Part shown: positions 22,439-34,269 of the stretch, one piece after another
Layout of the letters: every line of letters begins with the position of its first letter
Position numbering within the stretch: the stretch's first letter is position 1
Assembly (NCBI GenBank): GCA_037367405.1
Contig: JAZKJV010011606.1
Coordinates: forward strand, 496,001-560,000
DNA: 64,000 bases
Reading direction: 5' to 3'
DNA from: Ottelia alismoides
Lineage: Eukaryota > Streptophyta > Magnoliopsida > Alismatales > Hydrocharitaceae
The notes under the pieces: generated by a model
What the model was told of the DNA's origin: nothing
The model's database searches: none
The model's input: the letters and a program-made list of their open reading frames with translations, nothing else
Program-made: the position numbers and the translations under genes

Positions 22439-23844
22439 TTGATGCCCACCCTATGTATACTCATCATCTCTTCTTTCCCTCGACCGCCCCGTTTTTGCTC
22501 TCTATTATTCGTAGGAGGTGAGTTCCACTCGTGTACATACTTTGTATTGTATTGTATTGTAATTTTTATATATAATCATTACTTAATTCAGGTTGTGGAT
22601 AAATCTTGTAAAAAATACAATATGTAAAATACTTGTAAATGTGTACAATCCTTATAAAGTATGCATAATTTTGTATAAAATATGTACAATATGTAAAACT
22701 CTTGTAAACAACCAAAAAATGATACATTTATTCAAAAAAAATACAAAAATAAAAAAAATCATCTCATGCATCTGCACTTCATTCAGCATATCATGCATAT
22801 GCATTCGTGAAAAGTCATTGGGTTCTGAATCGAGTTGTTAGCATAAACTGAGAGTGGACTTGACTTGACCTTAATACACTTAACTTTCAGAGGAGTGTCA
22901 CCAAGAAATGTGATTTTAGAATCTTCGGGTCCTAAAACGTAAATCTTCGAGTTCTGCATGACAATGTTCAAACTTCGACTCTTAATGTCTACGATGATTG
23001 CCTCATTGTGAGTACGACTCTTGAATGGAGAATTAATCTAGACTTTAGCACTGCGCACTTAGCTCAACTCAGACATGGTGTTATAAGACTGTGTAGCTTC
23101 TTCTCTAGTAGTGTGGACATCTAAAGATCGGAGTACGGATTTAAATAAAGCTTCGGATGAAGAATAATCTGCTAGTACTTAGCCGTTCAGTCGAGGTGGG
23201 GGCTAATGCAACCACCTTACATGGTTGTTCACTCTCGTACACCAAAAATACAAAAAGAACCCTGAATAAATGGGCAAAAATTCAAAATAAAACCCAAAAA
23301 ATAAATGTTGACCAAAATTATTAAAAACTAAATTTCTTGACCACAATGGTCCATTGCCTGCATAACGAAGACTTGGCTACATTGACCAAGCTACAAATAA
23401 GAGACTTGCTACACTGACTAAGCTCCAACTTCATCCATCTCTCTTCTTTTTTATACCAACGGTACTTTAACTTGGAAGAAAATACTTGACTCCCCGAGGA
23501 TGAGTTGCTAAAGGAGAGGATTGCAAGGTAGTTCAACAATTCGAATCAGAAAAGCTAACACCATTCACACATAAGAGACATTTGTTCAATGTTCATCGAG
23601 TATGCTTTCGGAGAGAGTGGATCTAAGCTGAATTCTGAGCTGAACATGTACAATAACTTGTAGAACTTAAAGATTGTTGATTTAAAGTCCTAATTCTCAC
23701 ATGAGTTCTACCAAACTGTTAATCCAAAAGTCGGGTCTAACTCCATTTTCATCTTTTGTTCATGATCTTGGTCTGAAATCAAAACTCATTTCATTAATTC
23801 ATTTTTTAGTTGGTCGGGGACAAACAAGGTTTTAGTATAGAGGT
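22439..23844 (+). other. G4 3' untranslated region
   Basis: Non-coding. Phrases at about 23370-23510 (GACTTGGCTACATTGACCAAG, then AACTTGGAAG and CCCCGAGGATGAGTTG) parallel G1 at about 55010-55140 and G2 at about 39240-39370. It ends with TTTTAGTATAGAGGT just before the LTR, a decayed form of the terminal purine tract. Confidence 0.6.
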
Positions 23845-24990
23845 TGATGAATATGTGATTCATTACTCTAACTAGTTGAAAATAGAGCTTCGTCTCAAGT
23901 AATTAAATATGTTTAGGTATTTATAACTTATAATTAGCACTCATGCACTTGTAAATAATTGCATGAATTAACATTTCATTTTGCATTCATATTAACTTGT
24001 ATATACTCTCCTAAATTTACTCATTTTTAGTTAATTAACACTAACTCCAATTGACATAAAACTAGCTCCATTGTGTACATATCACTAATATTAATCAATG
24101 AAAAATCCTAAAAATTACCAACATATATATATGTGAAATAAACTAGAACTGTAGTTTAAGAATGAAATTTACAGAGCATAACCTGCTACGTCACAAAAGC
24201 TGCAAAAAGAGCCCATGTGAATGTTATTTTTGAGAAATTTTATTTATTTTTTTATTTATTGCAGTTATGACCATAGAACTATTTTATTTATGTCTCGAGC
24301 GAGTGGAGTCCAACTTTTTGCATTATTCCTGATTTTTTTATTCTCATTTCATTCTCTATTATATAGAACACGTAATCATTCATTGTAAGACATTTCTGAA
24401 CATCAATAAATTTGGGGAAGTTATTTTGCGAATTATGAGCCATTAATTCTCTATATTCATTTTATTGCTCATAAACTTGTGCAAAATTAAGGGAATTTAT
24501 TGGATTTAATTTGAGATATAATACAACTACTATTTGAAATTCATTAGGTTTGGGTATTAAATTGAGAAGAGATTGAGTGGCATGTTTGTTTCTTACATTC
24601 CTTATTTTCATTCAGCTTCATCGATTAAAAATTCCAAAAAAATCAATATTTTATTATCTTTACATAACATTTATTTGCTTGCATAAAAATATAAAACAAT
24701 TATTCATCATATTTGCTTACACTTTTTGCATCTTTTATTTAAAAATCCATAAAAATTGCAAAAAATAAAAAAAAACCATAAAAATTCATCTCTTGAAAAC
24801 CTAACCTTAAGTTACTTAAAAATCGGTTATGGACCCTCGTAATACTTCCCTAAGTTCGACATTGGGACTTGCTCAAGTAAAATAAACAATAGCCACACTG
24901 AAATTAGTTGAATTATTATTTTTCATGTGGTTTTGATTACTCGATTTTTATCTCCTACTAAAATTGACGTAATTCAACCAAATCAAGAGT
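23845..24990 (+). repeat. G4 3' LTR (right end approximate)
   Basis: It begins TGATGAATATGTGATTCAT after a purine tract and parallels the G1 LTR start (TGATGAATCCACATTTCAT) and a nearby TTTAGGTATTTATAA...CATGCACTTG block. The U5-like block CTTCCCTAAGTTCGACATTGGG near 24846 marks the far end. I could not fix the terminus or a target-site duplication. Confidence 0.55.
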
Positions 24991-26239
24991 TGTAGAAGAG
25001 TACATGAGTGAGGGTTGTGGCAAAGATCAACACCTTCGGATCTTGTCGGAGACAAAGCTCTGTCTTTGCTCAACTTTACTACATCTCTCAGTCACTAAGG
25101 GGAAGCAAAGGGTTCAGAGATGTCTCACGTGAAGGCGAATGTCCGGAAACAGATGCCATTACCTTAATTTTGATTAGAGGGGCAGTCGTCGAGATGGTGG
25201 TTTCAACTAACGTTGGTTTGTTGAGCTAAGGTGGAAGATTATGATGGAGGGTTTATCAAAAAAGAGGGTAGAACATGCTATTGATAGCCATCACAATGAG
25301 GAGGAGAGGACACATGGAGAGGAGGGAGTTAATTCAAGAAGAATTGTCTACAAGAGCGGTTGGAGGTGAGAGATGAAACCGTGTATGCTGAAGATGAAGG
25401 AGATCGTATGATCTTGTGATCAGATGGTGGAGATTGAAACATGTATGGGCCAAGCAGGATCGCCTCATGGATTAGATCAGACAACCTCTGTCGAGGTAAG
25501 AATGAATGTTAGAGAATTTGATCAGATGTTTGTAATTTGAGGCGAAAGGGACAAAAGGGTCAAGTCACATAGCACACCTAGAGGTGCCCGGCCCAATAAG
25601 AAAGCTCCAAACTAAAAATAAAATAGAAAAATATTAAATAAAAAAGTCTTCAACATGAAAGCTGCATATCTTTTTTAGATCTGTAATTTTCATATAGAAC
25701 TTGAAATCAAAATACATCATATGTACATAGTATTATTTTTGTTGGTATTTTTCAATTGTTTTACTTTTTTGGTATTTCTAATATGATTATATTCACACTA
25801 TATTGGATTGGGGGCTGCTATGATTTTGAGCACGTTGTTGAGGCTAAGAAATGTTCAAGTTGCACATAGGGTGTTTGAGGAGATGTCTTCGAGTGTTGGA
25901 TTCTGATTTCCATCGTGATTCTTATTGAGGTCCAAACCTAAGGACTTTTGTTTTTAATTCATCTTGGTTGAACTCGAGCAGCAAGTTGGGCATAACCTCA
26001 AGGGAGGACTTCTTGTTGTAAAGGAAAAAGAAGCAGTTTCCATCAAAAGTTGTTAGATATGTGGCCTCTCGGTGCCCACGTGCCAAAGTTTGCCCCCCTT
26101 TCCTATTTTTTACTCAACGTGAGATGGAGTGATTCTTTTGTGGCTAGTTATTTGTGTGTAACAGATCTTATTACCTATGTGGTTGTGATTCTATATTAAG
26201 TGCATGTTACTATCGTGGTTGCAGTTTTGTGAAGTTGAT
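24991..26239. other. Unassigned spacer with weak LTR-like and coding-like scraps
   Basis: A CAACATGAAAGCTGCATAT phrase near 25650 resembles the AACATGAAAGTTGTA block of the G1 LTR (about 29198). A purine-rich area lies at 25270-25480. At 25820-25906 a short frame includes VAHRVFEEMS, which resembles part of a pentatricopeptide repeat; it is too short to call a gene. Otherwise I see nothing here. Confidence 0.4.
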
Positions 26240-26945
26240 ATGGATACTATCAAGGAGCTCTAATTGTTCCTACTGAAATCTCTTATTGAGAAGTATGACT
26301 CTATGAATTTTGAAGATATTCATTCAAATACAAGGAGAATTGACAATACTTGTTCTGCAAAATCTGAGTGGATTATTGATAGTAGATCATATGACCATAT
26401 GACAGGCAATTAAAAAATGTTTCTTTACTACAATCTATCATCTGGTAGGGAAACAATTACAGTTGCAGATGGGTCTCCTTCTACCTGTTGTGGGAAAGGG
26501 GAACTATTTGTGTTGTAGATCAATTCCTTCTTCATGATACTCTTCATGTTCTCGATTTTCCTATGAGTCATTTGTCTGTCAGCAGTATCACTAAGGAAAT
26601 GAACTGTAAGTTGATATTTGATCAAAACTTGTGTATTTTAGACGACTTGAGGACAAAAAAATAAGATTGGAATTAGTTTGATGGAAGATGGTGTATATCA
26701 TCTTCCAACTCGAATTGGTAAGGCACTTGCTTCTGTGATGAAGGCTAGAATCGAGAAGGACAACTCTATGTTAGTAAAATGGTGGCATGAATGCCTTGGT
26801 CACACCAGTTTTTCCTTTTTACAAAAGTTAAGGCCGAATTTTTTTATGGAGTATATGAGGCCTTTTTGTAGTGTGGGGTCTGCAATTTTGCAAAGCAAAC
26901 ACATACCACTTTTTTCGTCTCTACCAGTAAATCCACTTATGCCTT
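26240..26945 (+). pseudogene. pol: C2 protease and pre-integrase domain, broken
   Basis: The translation reads WIIDSRSYDHMTGN at about 26370, where Copia proteases normally have DSGA.DHMT; the active-site Gly is replaced by Arg. Next come DTLHVLDFPMSHLSVS-like text (about 26537-26585) and WWHECLGHTSFSFLQKL (about 26785), which is the pre-integrase zinc domain. Frames change between pieces and a stop follows LRTKK near 26660. Confidence 0.8.
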
Positions 26946-27630
26946 TGAGCTAGTTCATTCTAATGTTGAGGTCCTTGCAATATTCTGAGTGGGCAAGGAT
27001 TATTTCATTATATTTGTTGATGATTGGTTGACATACCACTGTCTTTCTTACGAAGAACATGAGTGAAGTCCCGTATATTGTCAATGAGTTTATTGCCTTT
27101 GTGGAAAGATAACAAATGTCAAGATCAAAAAATCTTCGTTCGGATAATGCTAGAGAGTACTTGCCTCATTCCCTTCAAAGAACTCTTACTATGAAAGGGA
27201 CTACCACAAAACATAGTGTGCCTACAGTCTGCAACAGAATGGCATTGCAGAGAGGAATAATAGACACATTTTAGAGATTAGTCGAACGCTTCTCTTTTAG
27301 ATAAATGTTCCTAAGATTTTTTTGGGAGGTATTGTTCTTACTGGTGCTTACTTGATAAATATAATGTCATCACGGGTTCTAAAAGGTGAATATCCTTTTA
27401 TGCGCATCAAGCACCTTTCTCTTTCACATATAGGGTGTTTGGTTGTATCAGTTTTGTGCATGCAAATGCCTACGGAGTAAAGAAACTATACTCTCATGCT
27501 AATAAAGGATTTTTCCTTAGTTACTCTATGATGCAGAAAGGTCATTGGTTCTTTGATTCCAAATATGGTTGTGTTTTGTTTGCTAAGGATGTTACATTCT
27601 TTAACATGAGACTTTATTTCCGATAATTTC
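26946..27630 (+). pseudogene. pol: C2 integrase, broken
   Basis: Pieces in shifting frames give YFIIFVDDW (about 27003), a SDNAREYL-like segment (about 27138), QQNGIAERNNRHILEISRT (about 27230) and, at 27435-27626, FGCISFVHANAYGVKKL continuing to a VTFFN end. These are the integrase core and the C-terminal part seen in Copia. Several stops and indels separate the catalytic segments. Confidence 0.8.
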
Positions 27631-28829
27631 TCTTTAGGAGGAGACTGCATGTGAAGAGGACTTTCATGGGCTTCAGTTCTTTGACAACACTGTTTACAAA
27701 AATCCTTTTCACGGGGAGTATCAACCTAATGATGATATATGTCATGACAGAGAAGATAAAGAAAACAACTCCAATCATCCAGATTCCTCATTAAATGACA
27801 CAAGTCTGGACGTACCAGCTAGTATTCCAAGTATTCTTGATGAGACTAGTAATGATTTCCAAAATATGGAGATAAAACAAGCGTCAACTGCTAATCCTAT
27901 TATTCTTGATGAGATTGATAATGACGCACATGATACATAGCTAGAACAATTGGATGAAAGCATTACATAGAGGAAGTATAAGAGAGTCATCAAACTCCTG
28001 TCCAAATACGTAGGATGCACTCAGTACCACCATTAAACGACACATTTCTCACTCTAACTCGACTACTTCCTATAAATGTTTTCTCATGTCTCTCGATTCT
28101 AATATTGTACCCAGAAATGTGGTTGAGGACAGAAAAAAATCCTTATTGGGTCCTTGCTATGCAAGAGGAGATGATGACTCTCATGAAAAATGGCATTTGG
28201 GATATAGTTGATATCCCCAAAGGGATGCATTTGGTTGGTTCAAAGTGAATCTACACGATCAAGTATAATGATGATGGAAAAGTTGACATATTAAAGGCCC
28301 ATCTTATAGCTAGAGGTTACAATCAGAAAGTTGGGTCGACTATCTAGAGACTTTGCACTCATGGCAAAGATGAATGCTATCAGAGTTGTCATTTGCCTAA
28401 TTGTTCATTTCTCATGTAAAATGCATCAATTGAACGCAAAAAATACATTCTTAAACGATGACCTTAAAGAAGATGTTTATATGTAAATTTCTCTTGGGTT
28501 CGTAAAGGAGGATAAATTTCATAAATTAAAGAGGGTGTTGTATGGACTAAAACAATCTCCAAGACACTGCTTTGAACGGCTTCATGTAGTGATAAATAGA
28601 AATGGGTACACTCAAGTGAATGGTGATCATACTCAATTCATAAGGAGGAATGGTGAAAAAAGATGTATTCTTTTAGTATATGTAGATGACATGATTCTTA
28701 TAGGTGATGATGAAGATGGAACTTCTAGCATAAAGAAAACTCTCACAACTTTGAACTAAAAGACTTGGGAAAGTTGAAGTATTTCCCATGAATTGAGGTG
28801 ACTTGGTCTCCAAATGGTATGTGCCTTAG
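27631..28829 (+). pseudogene. pol: C2 linker and N-terminal two thirds of RT, broken
   Basis: 27631-28010 encodes an acidic, Asp/Asn-rich linker typical between Copia integrase and RT. From about 28115 RT pieces follow: PYWVLAMQEEMMTLMKNGIWDIV, a KARLVARGY-like segment, VLYGLKQSPRHCFERLH and the catalytic LVYVDDMILIGDD at about 28672-28710. Stops interrupt it, for example at 28759. RT ends at the G1 target site and continues at 59316. Confidence 0.85.
28825..28829. repeat. Target-site duplication of G1, left copy (CTTAG)
   Basis: CTTAG directly precedes the TGATTAATCC LTR start and recurs at 59316-59320 right after the 3' LTR. Confidence 0.93.
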
Positions 28830-29990
28830 TGATTAATCCACATTTCATCATCTTTATTCTATCATTTTGGTATCAAAAACCCTAGCAAATGCGTATAAAT
28901 ACCCTTAATTAGAGCATCTTAGCATTCATGCATGTGCATGTAAATAGTGTATAAAATACTGCAATTAAAGCCAAAATTATAGAATAAATAAAAGAAAAGA
29001 AAAAGAATAAAATATTATAAATATTTATGACTCGAAACCCCGAGACCTAGGCATCTTGATGAATAGGTCGACAAGGAATAAAGTAGGGGGAGATAAGGGC
29101 CAGAAAACAACAAAAATACCTTTTGTTTTACCCATTCTTTAATAATTTTGGGACTTATTTTTGGTTCCACTTTTTATACATCAAATAAAGAAACTTTGAA
29201 CATGAAAGTTGTAGATAATTAAATGAAGAAAAATACAAAATTGATTCCATTAAAAAATAATGTATAGATGAAAAATTATGGTCTGAATAAAAATCCAGAA
29301 TCCCAACTTCCCAGACCTGTATCTCACAAATAAAAACTCCAAATGCATCAAACTCACCTTTAATTGTATATAATTCAAAATAAGATATTTAATGGAGGTG
29401 GTTTCGCATTTGACGGAGCTACGGTTTGAAAGTTGAGTTTTGGACCTTATTGTATACTTGTACAGATTAAAATATTCAATTTATTATTTATTCATTATTT
29501 TTTATAATTTTATATTTTTATAATTTTGTAAATATTATTTATAATATATATGAATATTAAAATCAGAATAAAAATACAAAAGAAATACAAAATAAAATAC
29601 TTGTATACTTATAAGATACATAGGTATAGTACCTATACTTATACCTGTATAATACATACTTATATTTTATTAAATATCCAAAACACCTCAGAAAAATAAA
29701 ATAAAAATATTTTTAAGTGTATAAAAGTATTCTATAATTTTATAAAATAATAAATAAAAATAAATAAATTAAAATCACAAAATAAAAATAAATTAATTAA
29801 ATATATAGGTATATGTACCTACAAAGGCCTAAAAAGGGAACTTGTAAAATTAAACCTCATAAAAAAATAAAAATCACCATAAAATAATTTAGAAAATAAC
29901 AAATATTTTTCATTTAATAACCTAAAATTAATAAAATCATTTACTATTTTTAAATGAATTTTTAATTATTTTTCGCAGGGTTTTTCCTGG

Positions 29991-30040
29991 TTGGTCCACG
30001 TGGACCAACTAGGAGGCAGTCAACGTTGACCCCCGGTCAA
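29991..30040 (+). promoter_or_regulatory. Palindrome and paired W-box module in the G1 5' LTR
   Basis: TTGGTCCACGTGGACCAA (29991-30008) is a perfect 18-bp palindrome with a G-box core CACGTG. GTCAACGTTGAC (30019-30030) is a 12-bp palindrome. TTGACC-CCC-GGTCAA (30026-30040) is a head-to-head W-box pair. The 3' LTR keeps the 18-bp palindrome and the W-box pair unchanged (56700-56749). bZIP or bHLH factors (G-box) and WRKY factors (W-box) are the expected binders; this is inference. Confidence 0.6.
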
Positions 30041-31116
30041 CTGACTGTCCTCCCTGCCTGTCCACCTGACAAACCTCGGTTTGTCGTCATTTTTGTCAAT
30101 TTTTACAGACTTCATCTTATACTTTTTGAGATCGATTCCTTCACGACTTTTGTCCCTCGATCCTAGGTCTATCACGCCCTTGCGTTTTTTGGGGGAGAGG
30201 GCCATCAATTTGCCCGATCTCCCTTGGTCTTTGGTGCCTCTTCACCATCGAGTCAAACCACATATAATGGAGCCTCGACTTCCTTTTCAAATTTGAACCC
30301 CTCATTCCATAGGTTAGCTCCCCTTCTTGCTCCCAACAGCTCGAGGAAGGTGACAGCTTCCTCTCGAGCCCTTCGGGTGGGTTTAGCGTCGCCTGAGGTG
30401 GCTCCACAACCTTCGCCTTCGCCGACGTCGAGGTACCCCCTTCCCTCCGGTCACCACCATCGAGGCTGCCCTATTCCCCTTTATTTTCTTTCGCATTTTA
30501 CTCGCCGTAGCCTTAGGATTAAAAGCCCACAAGAAATTTCCACTTTCATCGTTCAAATCATCCTCCACATCAACCTTGCCGGAGCGCTCCTCCGACCGAG
30601 CTCGTCCTCGCCGCGTCACGCCACCATTTCACCACCGCGGGACCCAGGCACTTTGCCCTGGGTCCTCTCATGATTTTGTGAAGGTCAAAGCCCGTTGACT
30701 CGAGCCTAGGAGCATTTTTGAAGTTCGCCGGAGTCCAGTGGAACTCCACAGCTCCACCGTCCTCCTCCGCGAACCTCAGCCGTCGCCGAGGTCTTTTGAA
30801 GCTCCTGGGAGATAGCCTCGACCGTCAGGAAGCTCCGGCCTTATTTTGAAGCCCAGAAGTTTGCCGGAGAAGGAGCAGGAGCTCGGAGAAAGTCGCCTCG
30901 CCGGCGCTCCTCCGCTGTTCTTGCTCCGAAACTCGGAGCCGTTGGATCAAGGTGGAGCCCCGGATCGCACAGCCGTCGTTGGATCTGCTTGAACCCAGGC
31001 CGTTCGATCATTCCCCGATCTTCTAATCCTGGCTGTTGCAGACGAAGCGTCATCGCGCACCCTCAGCCCAACACGTGTTAAGTGGGAGAGATCCCACCGT
31101 CCATCAACGCGCAAGG

Positions 31117-31610
31117 CAGGGTATTTTGCACAACTCCCCCTGTCGATTTTTGTAAAAGTTATTTAGTACTAAAACATTCATAGGTCGTTCATAAATTGTG
31201 TAATATTTGCAAGACCCCCCTGAACCTTTTTGTATATTGCATTCCAGTCCTCGCCACGTCACCTCACGTGACCAGTTCACGTGAGGCGCGGGGCATTTTG
31301 TAGAGGACCCCTCGCAGGTCTTGCTATTTTGTTTCAGTCCTAGGATTTAAATATTAAGTGTAATATTTTTGGAGAAATTGCATGATTGCCCCTGGAGTTT
31401 TGTAATATTGCATCCATACCCCCGCCAGGTCACATGTTTATGCACGTGGGTTGGGTTATTTTACAGTAAACCCCTCCCGGGTTTGGGTATTTGTAATTTG
31501 TCCAGGAACTTTGTTTATTAGTTGTAAATTTTTGTGAAAATTACACTTTGGCCCCTGTACTTCTGGATATTTGCATTTATGCCCTTGCAAGTTGTGTGAT
31601 TTTTATTGGA
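31117..31610 (+). repeat. Degenerate phrase repeat zone with CACGTG inverted pairs, G1 5' LTR
   Basis: Variants of a phrase with TTTGTAATATTGCAT, then CC(C/T)CTG or GCCCCTG, recur about every 80-110 bp at roughly 31200, 31300, 31390, 31480 and 31560. CCTCACGTGA (31262-31271) and TCACGTGAGG (31277-31286) form a perfect inverted repeat. Equivalent zones occur at 57817-58310 and, in opposite orientation, at 36120-36545, 50222-50650 and about 18330-18600. Confidence 0.55.
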
Positions 31611-32673
31611 TGTTTGTATTTATTTAGTGCATCATTTTAACTCAAAAAATCCTAAAAAAATACCATAGGCTCCTGTTTACTTGCTGATTCATGCCATATT
31701 TTTGCATTTTATTTTTATTGCATTTTAATATTTATTAAAAATCAAAATCATGCCTTCTAGTACTGTCTATCTTAGAAAAACCATAAAAATTAGCAAAACA
31801 CCTTGAAAAATTCTAAAAACATTCCTTAAGGTCTACTTTAGTGTGTTTTAGTGTCAGTCCAAAAATCATAAACAAAAATAAAAGAAAACCCCTAAAAATT
31901 ATAAAGCTCTAAAAACCTTCAAATATATATATATATAATTCATAAAAAAATCTAAAAATTGTGTTTTCTTTCTAGAATTTTCCTTGTTTTATTATCTTTT
32001 ATTTAAAATTAATTTGGGAAAATTTTGTTACTGTTTGCTATTTTTCATTCCCATTTTAAATTCGGCCAGCAGTTTTATTCACTATTTCTTTTATTTTGAC
32101 TTTTAAAAATATCAAAAATATTCTGAAAAATCCCCAAAAATCATAAAAACAGTTGAAAATTATAAAAAGACCAAAAAAATTTTATTTTCTGATTTTTGAG
32201 CATTTTCCCTATTTTTATAAATCCCCCATTTCCTCTTTTCTTATATTATATATATTCCAATATTGAAAAAGAAAATAAAAAATATATAAAATATAAAAAG
32301 AAAATATAAAATCATAAAATTAAAAATCAAAATACAAGGATATAAAATTAAAAATTAAATAAAAAAATTAATTAAAAATTAAAAACCCACAAAAACATTT
32401 GCATCTTGTAGACAATTAATCACATCACATTTTTGTGCATCATTGCTTGATCTATCCTGCCTTGCTCCCTGTGTTCGACCTCTACATACTTTCACTATAC
32501 ACCTTTTTTATGTAGAGTTAATAATAAAATTTAACTCCACTATTTCTTGTCATTATTTGATTTGATTGTGGGTTAATTGTTAATTAAATACGGGATTCTG
32601 TAGTGGTCAAGACAACGACTGTTGATCCGCCTTGTGGATCAATACGACCGCTCTCAGTTCCGTGTTTATCAAA

Positions 32674-32690
32674 TGGTGTCGTTGCCGGGG
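32674..32690 (+). other. G1 primer binding site, tRNA-Asp type
   Basis: TGGTGTCGTTGCCGGGG lies two bases after the LTR end. It matches the G2 site TGGCGCCGTTGCCGGGG at all but two positions. Confidence 0.88.
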
Positions 32691-32702
32691 AAATAAAGCG
32701 TC

Positions 32703-34269
32703 GATTTTATCTACCCCATATCCAACTCCAAGTGGGTTAGTCCATTACATGTGGTACCCAAGAAGACGGGTATCGCTACCGTTGTGAGTGAGTCTGGAGA
32801 GGAGATTGCTACCCGAGTACCCACTTCTTGGAGGGTCTGTGTGGACTACAGACGATTGAATCAGGCCACCAAGAAGGATCATTTCCCACTGCCATTCAAT
32901 GATCAGATTATCGAGAGGCTAGCTGGGAAGAGTCACTATTGTTTTCTTGACGGGTACTCCGGATATAATCAAGTGGCCATTGCGCCCGAAGATCAGGAGA
33001 AAACAACATTCACCTGTCCGTTTGGGACTTATGCTTTCAGACAGATGCCCTTTGGTCTATGTAACGCCCCGGCGATATTCCAAAGGTGCATGTTGTCCAT
33101 TTTCTCGGACATGGTGGGTGACTGTATAGAGGTCTTCATGGATGACTTCTCGGACTATGGCGACGGGTTCGATGCTTGTCTTGACTGCCTAGACCGTGTG
33201 CTTCATCGCTGCATTGAGGTCAATCTTGTCTTATCTTGGGAGAAGAGTCACTTCATGGTGACTCAAGGGACGGTCCTTGGTCATAGGGGCATGGAGGTCG
33301 ATCCTGCCAAGGTGGATATCATTAGAAAACTCAATCCACCGTCCAATCTGCGCCAATTGTGGTCTTTTCTGGGGCATGTCGATTTCTACCGACGATTCAG
33401 GACTTCAGTCGTATTGCCCGACCGCTTACTGATTTGTTGACAAAAGACACCGAGTTCATTGTCGATGATAAGTGTCTTGAGTCTTTTGAGACTCTCAAGA
33501 ATATGGTTGTCACAGCTCCTATCCTTCAGCCACCCGATTGGTCTCTCACATTCAAGATCATGACGGATGCTTCTGATTTTGCCGTAGGGGCTGTGCTTGG
33601 ACAGAGGAGGGATGGATTGACGTTTGCCATTCACTACGCTAGTCGGACTTTGGATGCCGCTCAGCGGAACTATACTGTGACAGAGAAAGAGATGCTGGCC
33701 GTAGTCTTTGCTTTGGATAAGTATAGATCATATATTCTCGGATCTAGAGTGACCATTTTACAGATCACACCGCCATCCGGTACTTAATGGTCAAGAAGGA
33801 TGCCAAAGCAAGCCTTACCAGATGGATCCTTCTGCTCCAGGAGTTTGATATTGAGATTAAGGATAAGCCTGGAGTTAAGAATGTGGTGGTAGATCATCTC
33901 TCCCGATTAGAGAACCTTGAGGAATCTGAGCCCAACGCACCTATCACAGAGACATTCTCAAATGAGGCGATCTTGGCTATCACCTCGCTCCCATGGTACG
34001 TCGACTTTGTAAACTATCTTGTTGCCAAGACGGTTCCACAAGGTTGGCACAGGCCAAGCTTTACCATTGGGAGGATCCTGTCCTTTATCATGAAGGAGGG
34101 GATAGCATCTGGAGGAGGTGCATTCCTCAAGAAGAACATCATAGCGTCCTCACATATTGCCACTAGCTTGAGGCAGAAGGACGTCATTCTGGGAAAAGGA
34201 CAGCACAGAAGGTGCTTCAATCCAACATATGGTGGCCTACTCTCTTCAAGGATTCAGATGAGTTCGTGA
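32703..34269 (+). pseudogene. pol: G1 reverse transcriptase and RNase H, frameshifted
   Basis: Homology to G2 starts at DFIYPISNSKWVSPLHVVPKK, almost at the PBS. RT is in one frame to about 33400, with YRRLNQATKKDHFPLPF, FLDGYSGYNQVAI and the catalytic FMDDF (about 33138-33150). Four residues are missing after GTVLGH. A frame change near FYRRF leads to a second frame (33359-33787) with RNase H start TDASDFAVGAVLGQ. A further shift at about 33770 leads to a third (33787-34269) with [20 protein letters not shown] and VVDHLSRLE. RNase H Asp residues remain, but translation would be truncated. Confidence 0.9.

Larger units (their letters stand above)
28830..32671 (+). repeat. G1 5' LTR
   Basis: It starts TGATTAATCCACATTTC and ends GTTTATCA, matching 55537-59315. 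It is a compositional mosaic: AT-rich U3 (to about 29980), a GC-rich segment (about 30000-31110), a phrase-repeat zone with CACGTG pairs (31117-31610), then A/T-rich sequence to the end. Open frames in the GC-rich part (for example 30224-30673) differ between the two LTRs and have no recognisable domain. Confidence 0.95.

Noticed and set aside
22440..22480. TGATGCCCACCC after a purine tract as the start of the G4 3' LTR
   Set aside because: The following 1.4 kb matches the 3' untranslated regions of G1 and G2, and a second purine tract with TGATGAATATG at 23845 fits the LTR start better.
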